Shown here piece by piece: positions 35,051-45,460 of a stretch of DNA of 64,000 nucleotides (its first letter is position 1; each line of letters opens with the position of its first letter). The position numbers were made by a program, and so were the translations under genes. The DNA comes from Ephemeroptericola cinctiostellae (GTDB lineage Bacteria > Pseudomonadota > Gammaproteobacteria > Burkholderiales > Burkholderiaceae), in assembly GCF_003339525.1 (NCBI RefSeq), contig NZ_CP031124.1:2046001-2110000 (forward strand), given 5' to 3'. Under the pieces are notes generated by a model. That model made no database searches, was not told the DNA's origin, and was given only the letters and a program-made list of their open reading frames with translations.

Positions 35051-36586
35051 TTACAAATACAACGGTGCAAACAATCCGTGAGAATCTTGACTCAACGTCC
35101 CTCCCAACACCAAAGCCTTGGCGGTCTCAATGTCTGGCGCAAGGTAACGATCGGTGCTGTAAAAATCAACCTGCCCACGCAATTGGGCATGCATTTGCTC
35201 CAAGCGCGGTGAGGTTTTCAACGGGCGGTGAAAATCAATGCCCTGACCTGCGGCCAGCATTTCAATGCCCAAGATGGCTGCGGTGTTGTGCGCCATGTCA
35301 TTCAAACGACGGGCGGCGAAAGTTGCCATGCTCACGTGATCTTCTTGATTGGCTGAGGTTGGCAAACTGTCCACGCTGGCGGGGTGCGCCATGGATTTAT
35401 TCTCCGATGCCAAAGCGGCTGCGGTCACGTGGGCAATCATGAAGCCCGAATTCACGCCCGCCTCTTTCACCAAAAATGCAGGTAAATTTGACAAGGTGTG
35501 ATCGATCAACAACGCCATGCGGCGTTCCGACATCGCGCCAATTTCAGAAATCGCCAACGCCAAAATATCCGCCGCGAAAGCCACGGGTTCAGCATGAAAA
35601 TTCCCACCTGAAATCACATCGCCCGTATCAACAAAAATCAACGGATTGTCCGTGACCGCATTGGCCTCGATCAACAGCGTCCGTGCCGACTGTGTGATTA
35701 AATCCAAACACGCACCCATGACCTGTGGCTGGCAACGCAAACTGTAGGGGTCTTGCACCCGTTCATCATCCACTGTATGCGATTGGCGAATTTCACTGCT
35801 CGACAACAACTCACGGTACAACGCCGCAGCGGCGATTTGCCCTGGTTGACCGCGCACTTCATGCACACGCGCATCAAAAGGCGCATCGCTGCCTTTGGCC
35901 GCATCAACTGACAGCGCACCGATCATCACGCCTGATTCAAACAAACGCTCGGTCATGAATAAACCATGCAACGCCAAAGCCGTCGAAACCTGCGTGCCGT
36001 TAATCAGCGCCAAACCTTCTTTGGCTTCCAATACAATCGGCGCGATGCCCGCTTGTTTGAGTGCTTCTGTGGCTGCAATCAGCTGGCCATTGAATCGAAC
36101 TTCGCCCACGCCAAGCAAGGCCAAAGTCATGTGCGACAACGGCGCGAGGTCACCTGATGCACCCACCGAACCTTTGGCAGGAATGGCAGGTGTGATGCCC
36201 GCGTTGTACATGGCGATCATGGCGTCAATCACTTCAGCGCGTATGCCCGAAAAACCACGTGCCAAACTGGCAATTTTCATCAAAACAATCAGACGCACCA
36301 CCTGATCGCTGAGTAATTCGCCCGTGCCAACGGAGTGCGACAAAATCAAATTGCGTTGTAATTGTTGCAATTGATCGTTCGGAATGCGGGTTTTCGCCAA
36401 AATGCCAAAACCTGTGTTGATGCCATAAGCCGCATCACCACGTTCGACAATCGCTTGTACAGTGACGGATGAGGCATGAATGGCATCATAAGCCGTTGGC
36501 GTGAGTCCAATGGTGAAATGATGCGCCCAAGCCGCGCGTAAATCGCTCAGCGTCATGTGGCCTGGGTGGATGGTAAATGTTGTCAT
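35051..36586 (-). CDS. hutH: Histidine ammonia-lyase
   Basis: A 511-residue lyase that converts histidine to urocanate, the first step. The MIO cofactor tripeptide Ala143-Ser144-Gly145 sits in [29 protein letters not shown] and the Tyr/Phe-rich [10 protein letters not shown] also match. Length equals the usual 505-515. It lies 292 bases downstream of hutU and is followed by hutG after 240 bases. The ATG is followed by [15 protein letters not shown] is weak upstream. Confidence 0.96.
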   Translation of the reverse strand: MTTFTIHPGHMTLSDLRAAWAHHFTIGLTPTAYDAIHASSVTVQAIVERGDAAYGINTGFGILAKTRIPNDQLQQLQRNLILSHSVGTGELLSDQVVRLIVLMKIASLARGFSGIRAEVIDAMIAMYNAGITPAIPAKGSVGASGDLAPLSHMTLALLGVGEVRFNGQLIAATEALKQAGIAPIVLEAKEGLALINGTQVSTALALHGLFMTERLFESGVMIGALSVDAAKGSDAPFDARVHEVRGQPGQIAAAALYRELLSSSEIRQSHTVDDERVQDPYSLRCQPQVMGACLDLITQSARTLLIEANAVTDNPLIFVDTGDVISGGNFHAEPVAFAADILALAISEIGAMSERRMALLIDHTLSNLPAFLVKEAGVNSGFMIAHVTAAALASENKSMAHPASVDSLPTSANQEDHVSMATFAARRLNDMAHNTAAILGIEMLAAGQGIDFHRPLKTSPRLEQMHAQLRGQVDFYSTDRYLAPDIETAKALVLGGTLSQDSHGLFAPLYL

Positions 36587-36819
36587 GTCGTGTCCTTAAT
36601 GGTTACAGTAATTTTGTTATAAGTCTCGTCAGCGATATAAATCACATCTGTCTATGCTTTTCAAATCAGGTTCAGCAAGTCAACATTGAGCAAAAGGCCG
36701 CTTTTCCGTCGACCCACTCAAATAGGCTGCGCATACGGATGCACAACCACCGTTCTTGAACCCATTGAAGGGTATTTGGATCAACCAAGCTTTAAGCGTT
36801 TTCAACCTTTAATTGCAAA

Positions 36820-36860
36820 CCTCATGGGTAGACCATGAGGTGATGGCTTGAGAACAAGCC
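36820..36860 (-). repeat. Two hairpins between hutU and hutH
   Basis: CCTCATGG/CCATGAGG (36820-36840) with a five-base loop and GGCTTG/CAAGCC (36845-36860) with a four-base loop stand in tandem in the 292-base intercistronic gap. Neither has a T run. They may stabilise the upstream message. No gene is present in 36587-36878. Confidence 0.55.
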
Positions 36861-36878
36861 ACTCAGCCCAAAGTGCTT

Positions 36879-38585
36879 TTATTTAATCATTGGTAAATTT
36901 AAACCGTTGCGTTTCGCGCACGCCACAGCTGTTTCATAGCCTGCATCCGCATGACGCATCACACCTGAACCGCAATCATTGACCAATACGCGAGCCAAAC
37001 GTTTTTCTGCGGCATCCGTGCCATCCGCAACGATGACCATACCCGAATGCTGTGAATACCCCATGCCCACACCGCCGCCGTGGTGCAATGAGACCCAGCT
37101 TGCACCGCCTGCAGTGTTGAGCAACGCATTGAGCAACGGCCAGTCACTGACGGCATCCGTGCCATCTTTCATGCTTTCGGTTTCACGGTTTGGACTAGAA
37201 ACCGAACCCGTATCCAAATGATCACGACCAATCACAATCGGTGCTTTCAATTCGCCATTTTTGACCATTTCATTGAAAGCCAAACCTGCAATGTGACGCT
37301 CACCGAGACCCAACCAGCAAATGCGGGCTGGCAAACCTTGGAACGCAATACGCTCTTTCGCCATGTCCAACCAGTGGTGCACGTGTTTATTGTCAGGGAA
37401 CAATTCTTTAATTTTGGCATCGGTTTTGTAAATATCTTCAGGATCACCTGATAACGCCACCCAGCGGAAAGGCCCTTTGCCATCGCAGAACAATGGACGA
37501 ATATACGCGGGGACAAAACCAGGGAAATCAAATGCATTGATCACACCGTGATCAAACGCCACTTGACGGATGTTGTTGCCGTAATCCACCGTTGGAATGC
37601 CCATCGCATGAAAATCAAGCATTGCTTGCACATGTTGCGCGCACGACACAGTGGCATCTGCGGTGAGTTTCGCATGTTGTTCCGGATCGTGCTGCGCTGT
37701 TTTCCATTGCTCAACCGTCCAACCGATCGGTAAATAACCATTAATCAAATCATGGGCTGAGGTTTGATCGGTCACGAGATCCGGTTTAATCTCGCCTGCT
37801 TGTGCGCGTTTGACCAACTCAGGTAAAATTTCTGCTGCATTGCCCAACAATCCGATGGATACGGCATCGCCGTTGGCGCAATGCTGCTTGATCAACTCAA
37901 TCGCGTGGTCAATGTCACGCGCCTGTTTGTCCAAATAACGTGTGCGCAAACGGAAATCGATGCTCGACTGTTGACATTCGATGTTCAAAGACACCGCACC
38001 CGCCAAAGTCGCCGCCAACGGCTGCGCGCCGCCCATGCCACCCAAACCTGCGGTTAAAATCCAACGGCCTTTCCATGAGCCCTCAAAATGTTGGCGACCC
38101 GCCTCAACGAAAGTTTCATAGGTGCCCTGCACAATCCCTTGCGAACCAATATAAATCCAGCTGCCCGCCGTCATTTGACCATACATGAACAGCCCTTTGC
38201 GGTCGAGTTCGTTAAAATGTTCCCAATTCGCCCATTTGGGCACAAGGTTTGAATTGGCGATCAACACGCGTGGCGCATCAGAATGCGTTTTAAATACGCC
38301 CACAGGTTTACCCGATTGCACCAACAGGGTTTCATCATCGTTCAGCTCTTTGAGCGATGCCAAGATTTGGTCATAGCACGCCCAGTCACGCGCAGCGCGA
38401 CCAATGCCGCCATACACCACCAAATGTTTGGGATTCTCAGCCACTTCAGGGTCAAGGTTGTTTTGAATCATGCGATATGCCGCCTCTGTCACCCAGCTTT
38501 TACAGGTTTTTTCTGCGCCTCGTGGTGCGCGAATGTCGCGGCTGGCATCAAAGCGGGGGTCGTTGGCAAAAGAATTCGTGCTCAT
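36879..38585 (-). CDS. hutU: Urocanate hydratase
   Basis: A 568-residue NAD-containing enzyme converting urocanate to imidazolonepropionate. Motifs: [29 protein letters not shown] near the N-terminus, [10 protein letters not shown], and the NAD-binding [43 protein letters not shown] is near the end. GGAGACACACA precedes the ATG at 38585. It is the first gene of the hut operon and has a well-formed promoter with a HutC operator upstream. Confidence 0.96.
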   Translation of the reverse strand: MSTNSFANDPRFDASRDIRAPRGAEKTCKSWVTEAAYRMIQNNLDPEVAENPKHLVVYGGIGRAARDWACYDQILASLKELNDDETLLVQSGKPVGVFKTHSDAPRVLIANSNLVPKWANWEHFNELDRKGLFMYGQMTAGSWIYIGSQGIVQGTYETFVEAGRQHFEGSWKGRWILTAGLGGMGGAQPLAATLAGAVSLNIECQQSSIDFRLRTRYLDKQARDIDHAIELIKQHCANGDAVSIGLLGNAAEILPELVKRAQAGEIKPDLVTDQTSAHDLINGYLPIGWTVEQWKTAQHDPEQHAKLTADATVSCAQHVQAMLDFHAMGIPTVDYGNNIRQVAFDHGVINAFDFPGFVPAYIRPLFCDGKGPFRWVALSGDPEDIYKTDAKIKELFPDNKHVHHWLDMAKERIAFQGLPARICWLGLGERHIAGLAFNEMVKNGELKAPIVIGRDHLDTGSVSSPNRETESMKDGTDAVSDWPLLNALLNTAGGASWVSLHHGGGVGMGYSQHSGMVIVADGTDAAEKRLARVLVNDCGSGVMRHADAGYETAVACAKRNGLNLPMIK

Positions 38586-38658
38586 TGTGTGTCTCCAAGT
38601 CATTGTGTTGTATAAGAATTTAAAGATGAACGGCAACGTTTAATCGTTGATTAAATAA

Positions 38659-38687
38659 ATTCTAACTTGTATATACAAGCCAGTCAA
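38659..38687 (-). promoter_or_regulatory. hutU promoter with HutC operator in the spacer
   Basis: On the minus strand the -35 TTGACT (38682-38687) and -10 TAGAAT (38659-38664) are spaced 17 bases. The perfect palindrome CTTGTATATACAAG (38666-38679) sits within this spacer and matches the HutC operator core known in Pseudomonas and Klebsiella. Binding would block polymerase, and urocanate should relieve it. Confidence 0.82.
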
Positions 38688-38797
38688 CCGCTATTTCAGC
38701 AAAATTTAAAAAAATCAAAAATGTCTCAAAAAGACATCAAGCACCCTCAGAACAAATGACAATGCTAAAATACAATACACCCACCCCGAATGCCACC

Positions 38798-39499
38798 ATG
38801 AACACCGACACGCCGATTTTTCAACGCATCAAAGACCACATCACCCATCAAATAGAAACAGGTGCGTGGGTTGAAGGTGACCTCATCCCGTCAGAGATGA
38901 CCCTGACCAAAGCGTTCAACACCTCGCGCATGACCGTCAATCGGGCGTTGCGTGAACTCACGGCCGAGCTGATTTTGGTGCGTCGTCAAGGTGCAGGCAC
39001 ATACGTTGCCGCACAAAAAGTACAATCCACATTGGTTGAAATCCGCAACATTGCCGATGAAATCACCGTCCGAGGACATGAACACCATGCCGAGCTGCAC
39101 CGCTTAGAAAGCGTCGCCGCAACGGACAAACTCGCGGCACAACTTGACATCCAAGCTGGGCAAATGGTGTATCACTCCACCATGGTGCACTTTGAAAATG
39201 CCATTCCGATTCAAGTTGAAGAACGTTGGGTCAATCCCGCCGTCGCCCCAGACTACCTGACCCAAGATTTTAACCAGATCACGCCAAACGCTTATCTGAT
39301 GCAAGCGGCACCGTTGCAAGGCATGAACTACAAACTCGAAGCCCTGCTGCCGACAGATGCCATCGCTCAGATGCTGCGCATACCGACCAGCCAACCTTGC
39401 CTCGTGCTGCAACGTTCAACCCGCAGCGCCAACAAAGTCGCCAGCTTCGCGATCATGTGGCATGCAGGCAACCGTTACCGCTTTGTGGGCAGTGATTGA
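38798..39499 (+). CDS. hutC: HutC histidine-utilisation repressor (GntR family)
   Basis: About 233 residues: an N-terminal GntR winged helix (IFQRIKDHITHQIETGAWVEGDLIPSEMTLTKAFNTSRMTVNRALRELTAELILVRRQGAGTYVA) and a UTRA effector domain (from about residue 85; AIPIQVEERWVNPAVAPDYLTQDF). Effector is urocanate by family knowledge. It diverges from hutU over the palindromic operator, so it represses hut and probably itself. Start uncertain: ATGs at 38756, 38762 and 38798 are in frame with no clear binding site; 38798 fits the family and lies after a TAAAAT box. Confidence 0.92.
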   Translation: MNTDTPIFQRIKDHITHQIETGAWVEGDLIPSEMTLTKAFNTSRMTVNRALRELTAELILVRRQGAGTYVAAQKVQSTLVEIRNIADEITVRGHEHHAELHRLESVAATDKLAAQLDIQAGQMVYHSTMVHFENAIPIQVEERWVNPAVAPDYLTQDFNQITPNAYLMQAAPLQGMNYKLEALLPTDAIAQMLRIPTSQPCLVLQRSTRSANKVASFAIMWHAGNRYRFVGSD

Positions 39500-39633
39500 A
39501 GAATCAATGACAAAAAATCTTTTGTTTTTCAAATGCATCTTGTTGCCGTTCATTGGCATGTGCGCCAATGGGTGCTTTTTTCAAATACACCACCATCTCA
39601 CGTCGACGCGCCCATAAAATGGACATAAGCCGC

Positions 39634-39639
39634 TATAAT
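39634..39639 (+). promoter_or_regulatory. TATAAT -10 box upstream of mfd
   Basis: A consensus -10 hexamer. A transcript would start at about 39646, right at the edge of the 11-base tandem repeat. No strong -35 is seen at the right distance. Confidence 0.5.
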
Positions 39640-39647
39640 CTCAAATA

Positions 39648-39713
39648 AATATCAACTGAATATCAACTGAATATCAACTGAATATCAACTGAATATCAAC
39701 TGAATATCAACTG
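39648..39713. repeat. Six tandem copies of AATATCAACTG upstream of mfd
   Basis: An 11-base unit repeats six times without mismatch over 66 bases. It lies between the -10 box at 39634 and the mfd start at 39778, so probably in the mfd 5' leader. The unit length is close to one helical turn. The rest of the hutC-mfd gap shows no gene. Confidence 0.95.
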
Positions 39714-39777
39714 AACAAACACCCTGTACCCCACATGCCATTGGCGTGTGGGTCTATTGCTACTTTTGAATGCCTTC

Positions 39778-42700
39778 ATGACTTCTGCTGCAATCGCCTC
39801 GCTCATCCCTCACCTCAAAAGCGGTCAACGCTACACCCAAAACCTGCCCATCGGCTCATCAGATGCTTTATTGTTGGGGCAATTGGCACAAGCTTTGGCT
39901 GAAAAAAAACATCACTTGACCGTTATTTTGTGTGAACACGCGCAAGATGCGCAACGCTTACAGGCTGAAATCAGTTATTTTGCACCGCAGCTTTCGACAA
40001 TGCAGCTGCCCGATTGGGAAACCTTGCCTTACGACCGCTTTTCGCCCCACCATGATCTGGTCTCGGAGCGGTTGCAAACGTTATACAGTTTGACGCAAAA
40101 ACAGGTGGATGTGCTGATTGTCCCTGTGAGCACCGCGCTGTACCGTTTGTCGCCCCCTGATTTTTTATTGGCACGCACATTCAGCTTTAAAAAAGATGAA
40201 GTTCTGAACATTCAACAGCTGCGTGAGCAACTGGTCAACGCAGGTTATCAAGCGGTCAGCCAAGTGATTGCGCCGGGCGAATTTGCTTTCCGTGGTGGCT
40301 TGATTGATTTATTCCCAATGGGCAGCGTGTTGCCATTTCGTTTGGATCTGTTTGGCGATACGATTGAATCGATCAAAACCTTCGATGTGGACAGCCAACG
40401 CACACTGTATCCAGTGCCCAAAGTGCAACTGTTGCCAGGCCGTGAATACCCCACCGATGAGAGCGCTCGTGGCATATTTCGCAATGCATGGCGTGAACGA
40501 TTCGAGGGCGATGCATCGAAGCATGCGTTGTATAAAGACGTGGCCAACGGGATTTTTAATGCAGGGATTGAATATTACTTGCCTTTGTTCTTTGATCGAA
40601 CCGCAACCATTTTTGATTATATTTCCAATGATGCGACCATCGTTTTACATGGCTTGGCACAGACCACCATTCGCGCTTTTTGGACGGACACGCAACAACG
40701 CCATGCGTTCCTCAAAGGTGACAACACGTCACCCGTGCTGTCACCCGAAGAACTGTTCATCAACGACGAGCAGTTTTTTGCACACATCAGTGCATTTGCA
40801 CAATTGGCCTTGCGCCCCAAAATCAACGATGAAGCCGCCGAGCAACTGTTGGCGCAATCCACCGCGACCCTACCCGATGTGCGCGTCAACACCCACCACG
40901 ACGCATCGTATGCCGCATTGTCACACCTGTGCCAGCGCAATGAGCAAAACAACATCCCCACCGTTATTCTCGCTGAAAGTTTGGGGCGGCAAACCACATT
41001 AAGTGAAGCGCTCAGCCGTCATGGCATTCACGTTCAAGCAATCGAAGCATGGGCCAACATCAGCGCATTAACAGCACCGCATGTTTACATCAGCCATGCG
41101 CCATTGGAACGCGGTTTCTCTTTAGACGATGGCGCACAACGCCTGTGTCTAATCACTGAAACCGAACTGTACGCCGCCAATCAAGGCACGCGCGCGCGCC
41201 GTCGCCCTGAAAAAACGTCGAACGTGGACATGATGATTGCGTCGCTGTCAGAATTGCGCATCGGCGACCCAGTGGTGCATCAAGAGCATGGCATTGGCCG
41301 TTATCAAGGCTTGATGAACATGGACATGGGCGATGGGGTCACCGAATTTTTACACCTCGTGTACGCAAACGACACCGCGTTGTACGTGCCTGTTTCACAA
41401 CTTGCCGTCATTTCACGCTACGCAGGCAGCGACCCTGAACACGCACCGCTGCACACTTTGGGCACAGATCGCTGGAGCAAGGCACGCAAAAAAGCCGCGG
41501 AACAAATTCGCGACACAGCGGCAGAACTGCTCAACCTGTATGCACGCCGCGCCCTGCGTAAAGGCCACGCATTTGAACTGAGCGCCGACGATTACGAAGT
41601 GTTCGCCAATGATTTTGGTTTTGAAACGACGCCCGATCAAGCCAGTGCAATTGCTGCTGTGGTGCATGATTTGATTTCAGCCAAACCAATGGATCGACTC
41701 GTGTGTGGTGATGTGGGCTTTGGCAAAACCGAAGTGGCTTTACGCGCCGCATTCATCGCGGCAATGGGTGGAAAGCAAGTGGCCATTCTCGCACCAACCA
41801 CACTGCTCGCGGAGCAACATTGCCAAACGTTCACCGATCGGTTCTCAAAATGGCCCGTAAAAATTGCCGAGGTGTCGCGCTTCAACACGGGCAAAGAAAC
41901 CACCGCTGTACTCAAAGGTTTAGCAGAAGGCACGATAGACATCGTGGTGGGCACGCATAAATTACTGTCCGAGAATGTCAAATTTGATCGCCTCGGCCTC
42001 GTCATCATTGATGAGGAACACCGATTCGGCGTGCGTCAAAAAGAAATGTTGAAAAACCTACGCGCCGAAGTCGACATCCTCACCATGACCGCCACCCCCA
42101 TTCCACGCACGATGAGCATGGCGATGGAAGGTGTGCGCGATTTATCGGTGATCGCCACCGCGCCACAAAAACGTTTGGCGATTAAAACCTTCGTTCGCCG
42201 AGAAGAAAATGGCGTGATGCGCGAGGCGATTTTGCGCGAGCTCAAACGTGGCGGCCAAGTGTATTTCTTGCACAATGAAGTCTCCACCATCGAAAACCGC
42301 CGCGAGCAGCTCGAAAAGCTCATCCCCGAAGCGCGCATCGCCATCGCTCACGGTCAAATGCACGAGCGCGACCTCGAACGCGTGATGCGTGATTTTTACC
42401 ACCAACGTGCGAACATATTACTATGTACCACCATCATCGAAACGGGGATTGACGTACCCAACGCGAACACCATCATCATGCACCGCGCGGATAAATTCGG
42501 CCTCGGTCAACTGCACCAACTGCGTGGCCGTGTTGGTCGCTCACATCATCAGGCCTATGCGTATTTGATGATCCATCACGAAGACTCACTCACCAGCCAA
42601 GCCACGCGCCGCCTCGAAGCGATTTGCCAAATGGAAGAACTGGGCTCAGGTTTCTTCCTCGCCATGCAAGACATGGAAATCCGTGGTGCAGGCGAAATTC

Positions 42701-43254
42701 TAGGCGACAAACAATCAGGCAATATGCACGAAATCGGCTTCTCACTGTACAACGACATGCTCAATGCCGCCATCAAAGCACTGCGCAAAGGCATTGAACC
42801 TGACCTCGCCGCACCACTCGGCGTGACCTCCGAGATCAATTTACACACACCTGCACTGCTACCTGCCGACTACTGCCATGACGTCAATGAACGTTTGAAT
42901 TTATACAAACGGCTCGCCAGCACCGACAACCTAGAAGATTTATTGGGTTTACAAGAAGAAATGATCGACCGTTTTGGTAAGTTCCCACCCGCCGCGCAAG
43001 CCTTACTTGAAACGCATAAACTGCGCCTGCGTGCGCTGGAGTCAGGCTTAACCAAAATTGACGTGTCGAGTGAACTGGGTCACCTGCATTTTGCAGCCAA
43101 CGCCCCGATCGACGGCTTAAAAATCATTCAACTGATACAAAAAGACCGCCATGTCCAACTCAACGGCAACAACAGGCTTAAAATAACCCATGCCATGCCT
43201 GAGCTGGCGGATCGGGTATTGCGCACCCATCAAGTGCTTGATGCATTGCAATAA
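39778..43254 (+). CDS. mfd: Mfd transcription-repair coupling factor
   Basis: A 1158-residue ATPase. N-terminal UvrB-homology region (WETLPYDRFSPHHDLVSERL) and the RNA-polymerase interaction region lead to a RecG-like translocase with Walker A GDVGFGKTEVALRAA near residue 643 and DEEHRFG near 742; motifs TATPIPRTM and LRGRVGRS are helicase motifs III and VI. The C-terminal TRCF domain (DINE-like autoinhibitory part) ends the protein. It removes stalled RNA polymerase and recruits UvrA. Start at 39778 fits the conserved N-terminus; a TTG-rich extension upstream is rejected. The leader holds six 11-base repeats. Confidence 0.96.
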   Translation: MTSAAIASLIPHLKSGQRYTQNLPIGSSDALLLGQLAQALAEKKHHLTVILCEHAQDAQRLQAEISYFAPQLSTMQLPDWETLPYDRFSPHHDLVSERLQTLYSLTQKQVDVLIVPVSTALYRLSPPDFLLARTFSFKKDEVLNIQQLREQLVNAGYQAVSQVIAPGEFAFRGGLIDLFPMGSVLPFRLDLFGDTIESIKTFDVDSQRTLYPVPKVQLLPGREYPTDESARGIFRNAWRERFEGDASKHALYKDVANGIFNAGIEYYLPLFFDRTATIFDYISNDATIVLHGLAQTTIRAFWTDTQQRHAFLKGDNTSPVLSPEELFINDEQFFAHISAFAQLALRPKINDEAAEQLLAQSTATLPDVRVNTHHDASYAALSHLCQRNEQNNIPTVILAESLGRQTTLSEALSRHGIHVQAIEAWANISALTAPHVYISHAPLERGFSLDDGAQRLCLITETELYAANQGTRARRRPEKTSNVDMMIASLSELRIGDPVVHQEHGIGRYQGLMNMDMGDGVTEFLHLVYANDTALYVPVSQLAVISRYAGSDPEHAPLHTLGTDRWSKARKKAAEQIRDTAAELLNLYARRALRKGHAFELSADDYEVFANDFGFETTPDQASAIAAVVHDLISAKPMDRLVCGDVGFGKTEVALRAAFIAAMGGKQVAILAPTTLLAEQHCQTFTDRFSKWPVKIAEVSRFNTGKETTAVLKGLAEGTIDIVVGTHKLLSENVKFDRLGLVIIDEEHRFGVRQKEMLKNLRAEVDILTMTATPIPRTMSMAMEGVRDLSVIATAPQKRLAIKTFVRREENGVMREAILRELKRGGQVYFLHNEVSTIENRREQLEKLIPEARIAIAHGQMHERDLERVMRDFYHQRANILLCTTIIETGIDVPNANTIIMHRADKFGLGQLHQLRGRVGRSHHQAYAYLMIHHEDSLTSQATRRLEAICQMEELGSGFFLAMQDMEIRGAGEILGDKQSGNMHEIGFSLYNDMLNAAIKALRKGIEPDLAAPLGVTSEINLHTPALLPADYCHDVNERLNLYKRLASTDNLEDLLGLQEEMIDRFGKFPPAAQALLETHKLRLRALESGLTKIDVSSELGHLHFAANAPIDGLKIIQLIQKDRHVQLNGNNRLKITHAMPELADRVLRTHQVLDALQ

Positions 43255-43294
43255 CCCACAACAAACTGAAACAGATATTTTTATAGGAATGACC

Positions 43295-43666
43295 ATGATG
43301 TTAAAACACGCGTCATTTATTCTTTGGACGTTGCTGTTGGGTTTCGCTTGTGCAGGCATTGCTCAAGCAGAACCCCGCACTTTTGACCAGACCTCATGGC
43401 TGACTTTGGCCAGCCAAACCTGCGCCAGTCAAGCACCCAACAACCCTCAAGTGGCTGCATTGGATTTGAGCCATGAACATTTAAACTACTCATGCCATTG
43501 CGTGGCGAAAAGCATGTTGACGATTCTGCCAGTATCCGAACGCAATCAATTGATGGAACAGATGCGGACGCGGCGCAATTTACAACAAGCAGGCCAGCGC
43601 ATATTCGCCAACCCAGAAGTTAAAAAAACGGTGGCCAGCTGCGCCGCATCGTATTATTGGAATTGA
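43295..43666 (+). CDS. Small exported cysteine-containing protein
   Basis: A 123-residue protein with a signal peptide (residues 1-25, LWTLLLGFACAGIAQAE). The mature part has Cys residues in QTCASQ, YSCHCVAK and ASCAASY, so one or two disulfides or a metal site are possible; the CHC is notable. I recognise no family. AGGA precedes the ATG by six bases at 43295, overlapping an earlier ATG at 43289. It follows mfd by 40 bases, perhaps cotranscribed. Function unknown. Confidence 0.68.
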   Translation: MMLKHASFILWTLLLGFACAGIAQAEPRTFDQTSWLTLASQTCASQAPNNPQVAALDLSHEHLNYSCHCVAKSMLTILPVSERNQLMEQMRTRRNLQQAGQRIFANPEVKKTVASCAASYYWN

Positions 43667-43705
43667 GCTTTGATCGGCATCAGTTTTGCTGAAAATGAAT
43701 AAACC

Positions 43706-45259
43706 TCACATTGCCTTCTTTTCCAAACAATACCCCTCAGCCAAATCACAATACACTGCCACCTGCTCAACTTCCCAATCACGGTTCAACGACAACTCCT
43801 CAGCCATGATCTGCGCGACACGTGGAGCCATATCGATGCTCGCTCGGGCATTCATAAACAACGCTCGTGTGCGCCGCGCCAAGACATCCTCAACTGTTCG
43901 CGCTTGCTCAAAACGCACCGCCCAGCGCACCTCCGCTTCAACATATGGCAAACGTGCATCCAGCAGCGTTTGTGCGCCATCCAATGCCTGAATCGATCTG
44001 GCATCTGAACCATAGACTTGCCAATGGTCGGCAGGTGCATCATCCGCCCAACCATGCAAACGCAGTTGCTCAGTCACACTTGGGCGTTCGGCAAGACCAT
44101 GCAGTTCAACCGCTTTGTCCACCGTGTCCATGCCCATGCGACGGTAGGTCGTCCATTTGCCACCCGTCAATGTGATCATACCGCCCTCACTCACTCGAAT
44201 CACATGGTCACGTGACAAGGATTTGGTCTGTGTGCCCTCCTCGGCCTTCACCAAAGGGCGCAAACCCGCATACACACTCAACACATCGGCACGCGTCGGC
44301 GCAGGTTCCAAATATTGGGCTGCGGTGCGCAAAATAAATTCAATTTCTTCGGGCAAAGCACGTGGCTCTGTGCTGACATGCGGCACGGCCGTATCCGTCG
44401 TGCCGATCAACACATGCCCATGCCAAGGCACAGCGAACAACACACGCCCATCCTCTGTTTTTGGAATCATCAACGCACTGTCACCCGATAAAAAACGCCG
44501 ATCCACCACGACATGCACACCTTGACTGGGTGACAGCATCGCCTTGACATCGGGGTTTTCCATGCGGCGAATGTCATCCACAAAAACACCTGTTGCATTG
44601 ATGACCACGGTTGCCCGCACAGATTGGTTTTCACCCGTTTCTGTCTCTCGAAACGTCGCACCCACCACACGCCCATTGTCCTTCAACAAACCTGTCACGG
44701 GCGCATGGTTCAAAGCCACCCCACCCTGATCAACCAGCGTACGCATGAGCGTGATCGCCAAACGGCTGTCATCAAATTGACCATCAAAATACAACACGCC
44801 GCCCTTTAAACCCTTCTGCTTCAAACTCGGCGTGTGTTGCAAAGCCTCAGCCTTACTCACAAAACGACTGCGGCGCACATTGAGTCGCCCCGCCAGCAGG
44901 TCATAGACTTTCAAACCCAAGCCATAAAAAGGTGTTGTCCACCAATGGTAAGACGCTATCAAAAAACCCATGTCATGCACCACATGCGGTGCATTATTTT
45001 TCAACACCCCACGCTCGTGCAAGGCTTCGCGCACCAGCGGGATGTTGCCTTGAGCCAAATACCGCACGCCGCCATGAACCAATTTGGTGCTGCGACTGCT
45101 GGTGCCCTTGGCATAATCTTCCGCCTCCAGCAACAAGGTGCGATAACCACGCGAAGCTGCCTCTAGCGCCGTGCCCAAGCCAGATGCGCCGCCGCCGATG
45201 ACCAACACATCCCACTGGGCGGTGTCATGTATGCTTTGAATGATATTGGCTCGCGTCAT
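43706..45259 (-). CDS. glpD: Aerobic glycerol-3-phosphate dehydrogenase
   Basis: A 517-residue FAD enzyme at the inner membrane that oxidises glycerol-3-phosphate to dihydroxyacetone phosphate and feeds electrons to quinone. The FAD motif is VLVIGGGASGLGTALEAASRGY; SSRSTKLVHGGVRYL follows and TGGKWTTYRRM marks the C-terminal part. AAGGGGTCGTC precedes the ATG at 45259. It is downstream of glpK on the same strand with a 200-base gap. Usual length about 500-530. Confidence 0.96.
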   Translation of the reverse strand: MTRANIIQSIHDTAQWDVLVIGGGASGLGTALEAASRGYRTLLLEAEDYAKGTSSRSTKLVHGGVRYLAQGNIPLVREALHERGVLKNNAPHVVHDMGFLIASYHWWTTPFYGLGLKVYDLLAGRLNVRRSRFVSKAEALQHTPSLKQKGLKGGVLYFDGQFDDSRLAITLMRTLVDQGGVALNHAPVTGLLKDNGRVVGATFRETETGENQSVRATVVINATGVFVDDIRRMENPDVKAMLSPSQGVHVVVDRRFLSGDSALMIPKTEDGRVLFAVPWHGHVLIGTTDTAVPHVSTEPRALPEEIEFILRTAAQYLEPAPTRADVLSVYAGLRPLVKAEEGTQTKSLSRDHVIRVSEGGMITLTGGKWTTYRRMGMDTVDKAVELHGLAERPSVTEQLRLHGWADDAPADHWQVYGSDARSIQALDGAQTLLDARLPYVEAEVRWAVRFEQARTVEDVLARRTRALFMNARASIDMAPRVAQIMAEELSLNRDWEVEQVAVYCDLAEGYCLEKKAM

Positions 45260-45460
45260 GACGACCCCTTTAATTGAAATGGTGAGAACATAAAAACGCA
45301 CCTCTTACGGACATGCTGTTTTTATTTCAATGTTCGTCAGGGCTTGCCTAACAAAGAAACCGGTGTTTCACTCGAAGAACAAGCGCTGTGCAATCCCTAT
45401 AAAAAATAGGTCTTTACTTTTCCCGTGGTGTTTTTTCCCATGGTATTTTAAGTGCACGGG

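Noticed and set aside
39748..39777. Earlier TTG start for mfd
   Set aside because: The conserved N-terminus begins at the ATG at 39778; upstream residues are a short hydrophobic run without similarity.
42036..42848. Long antisense frames in mfd and other large genes
   Set aside because: They mirror the coding bias of real genes and show no independent signals.
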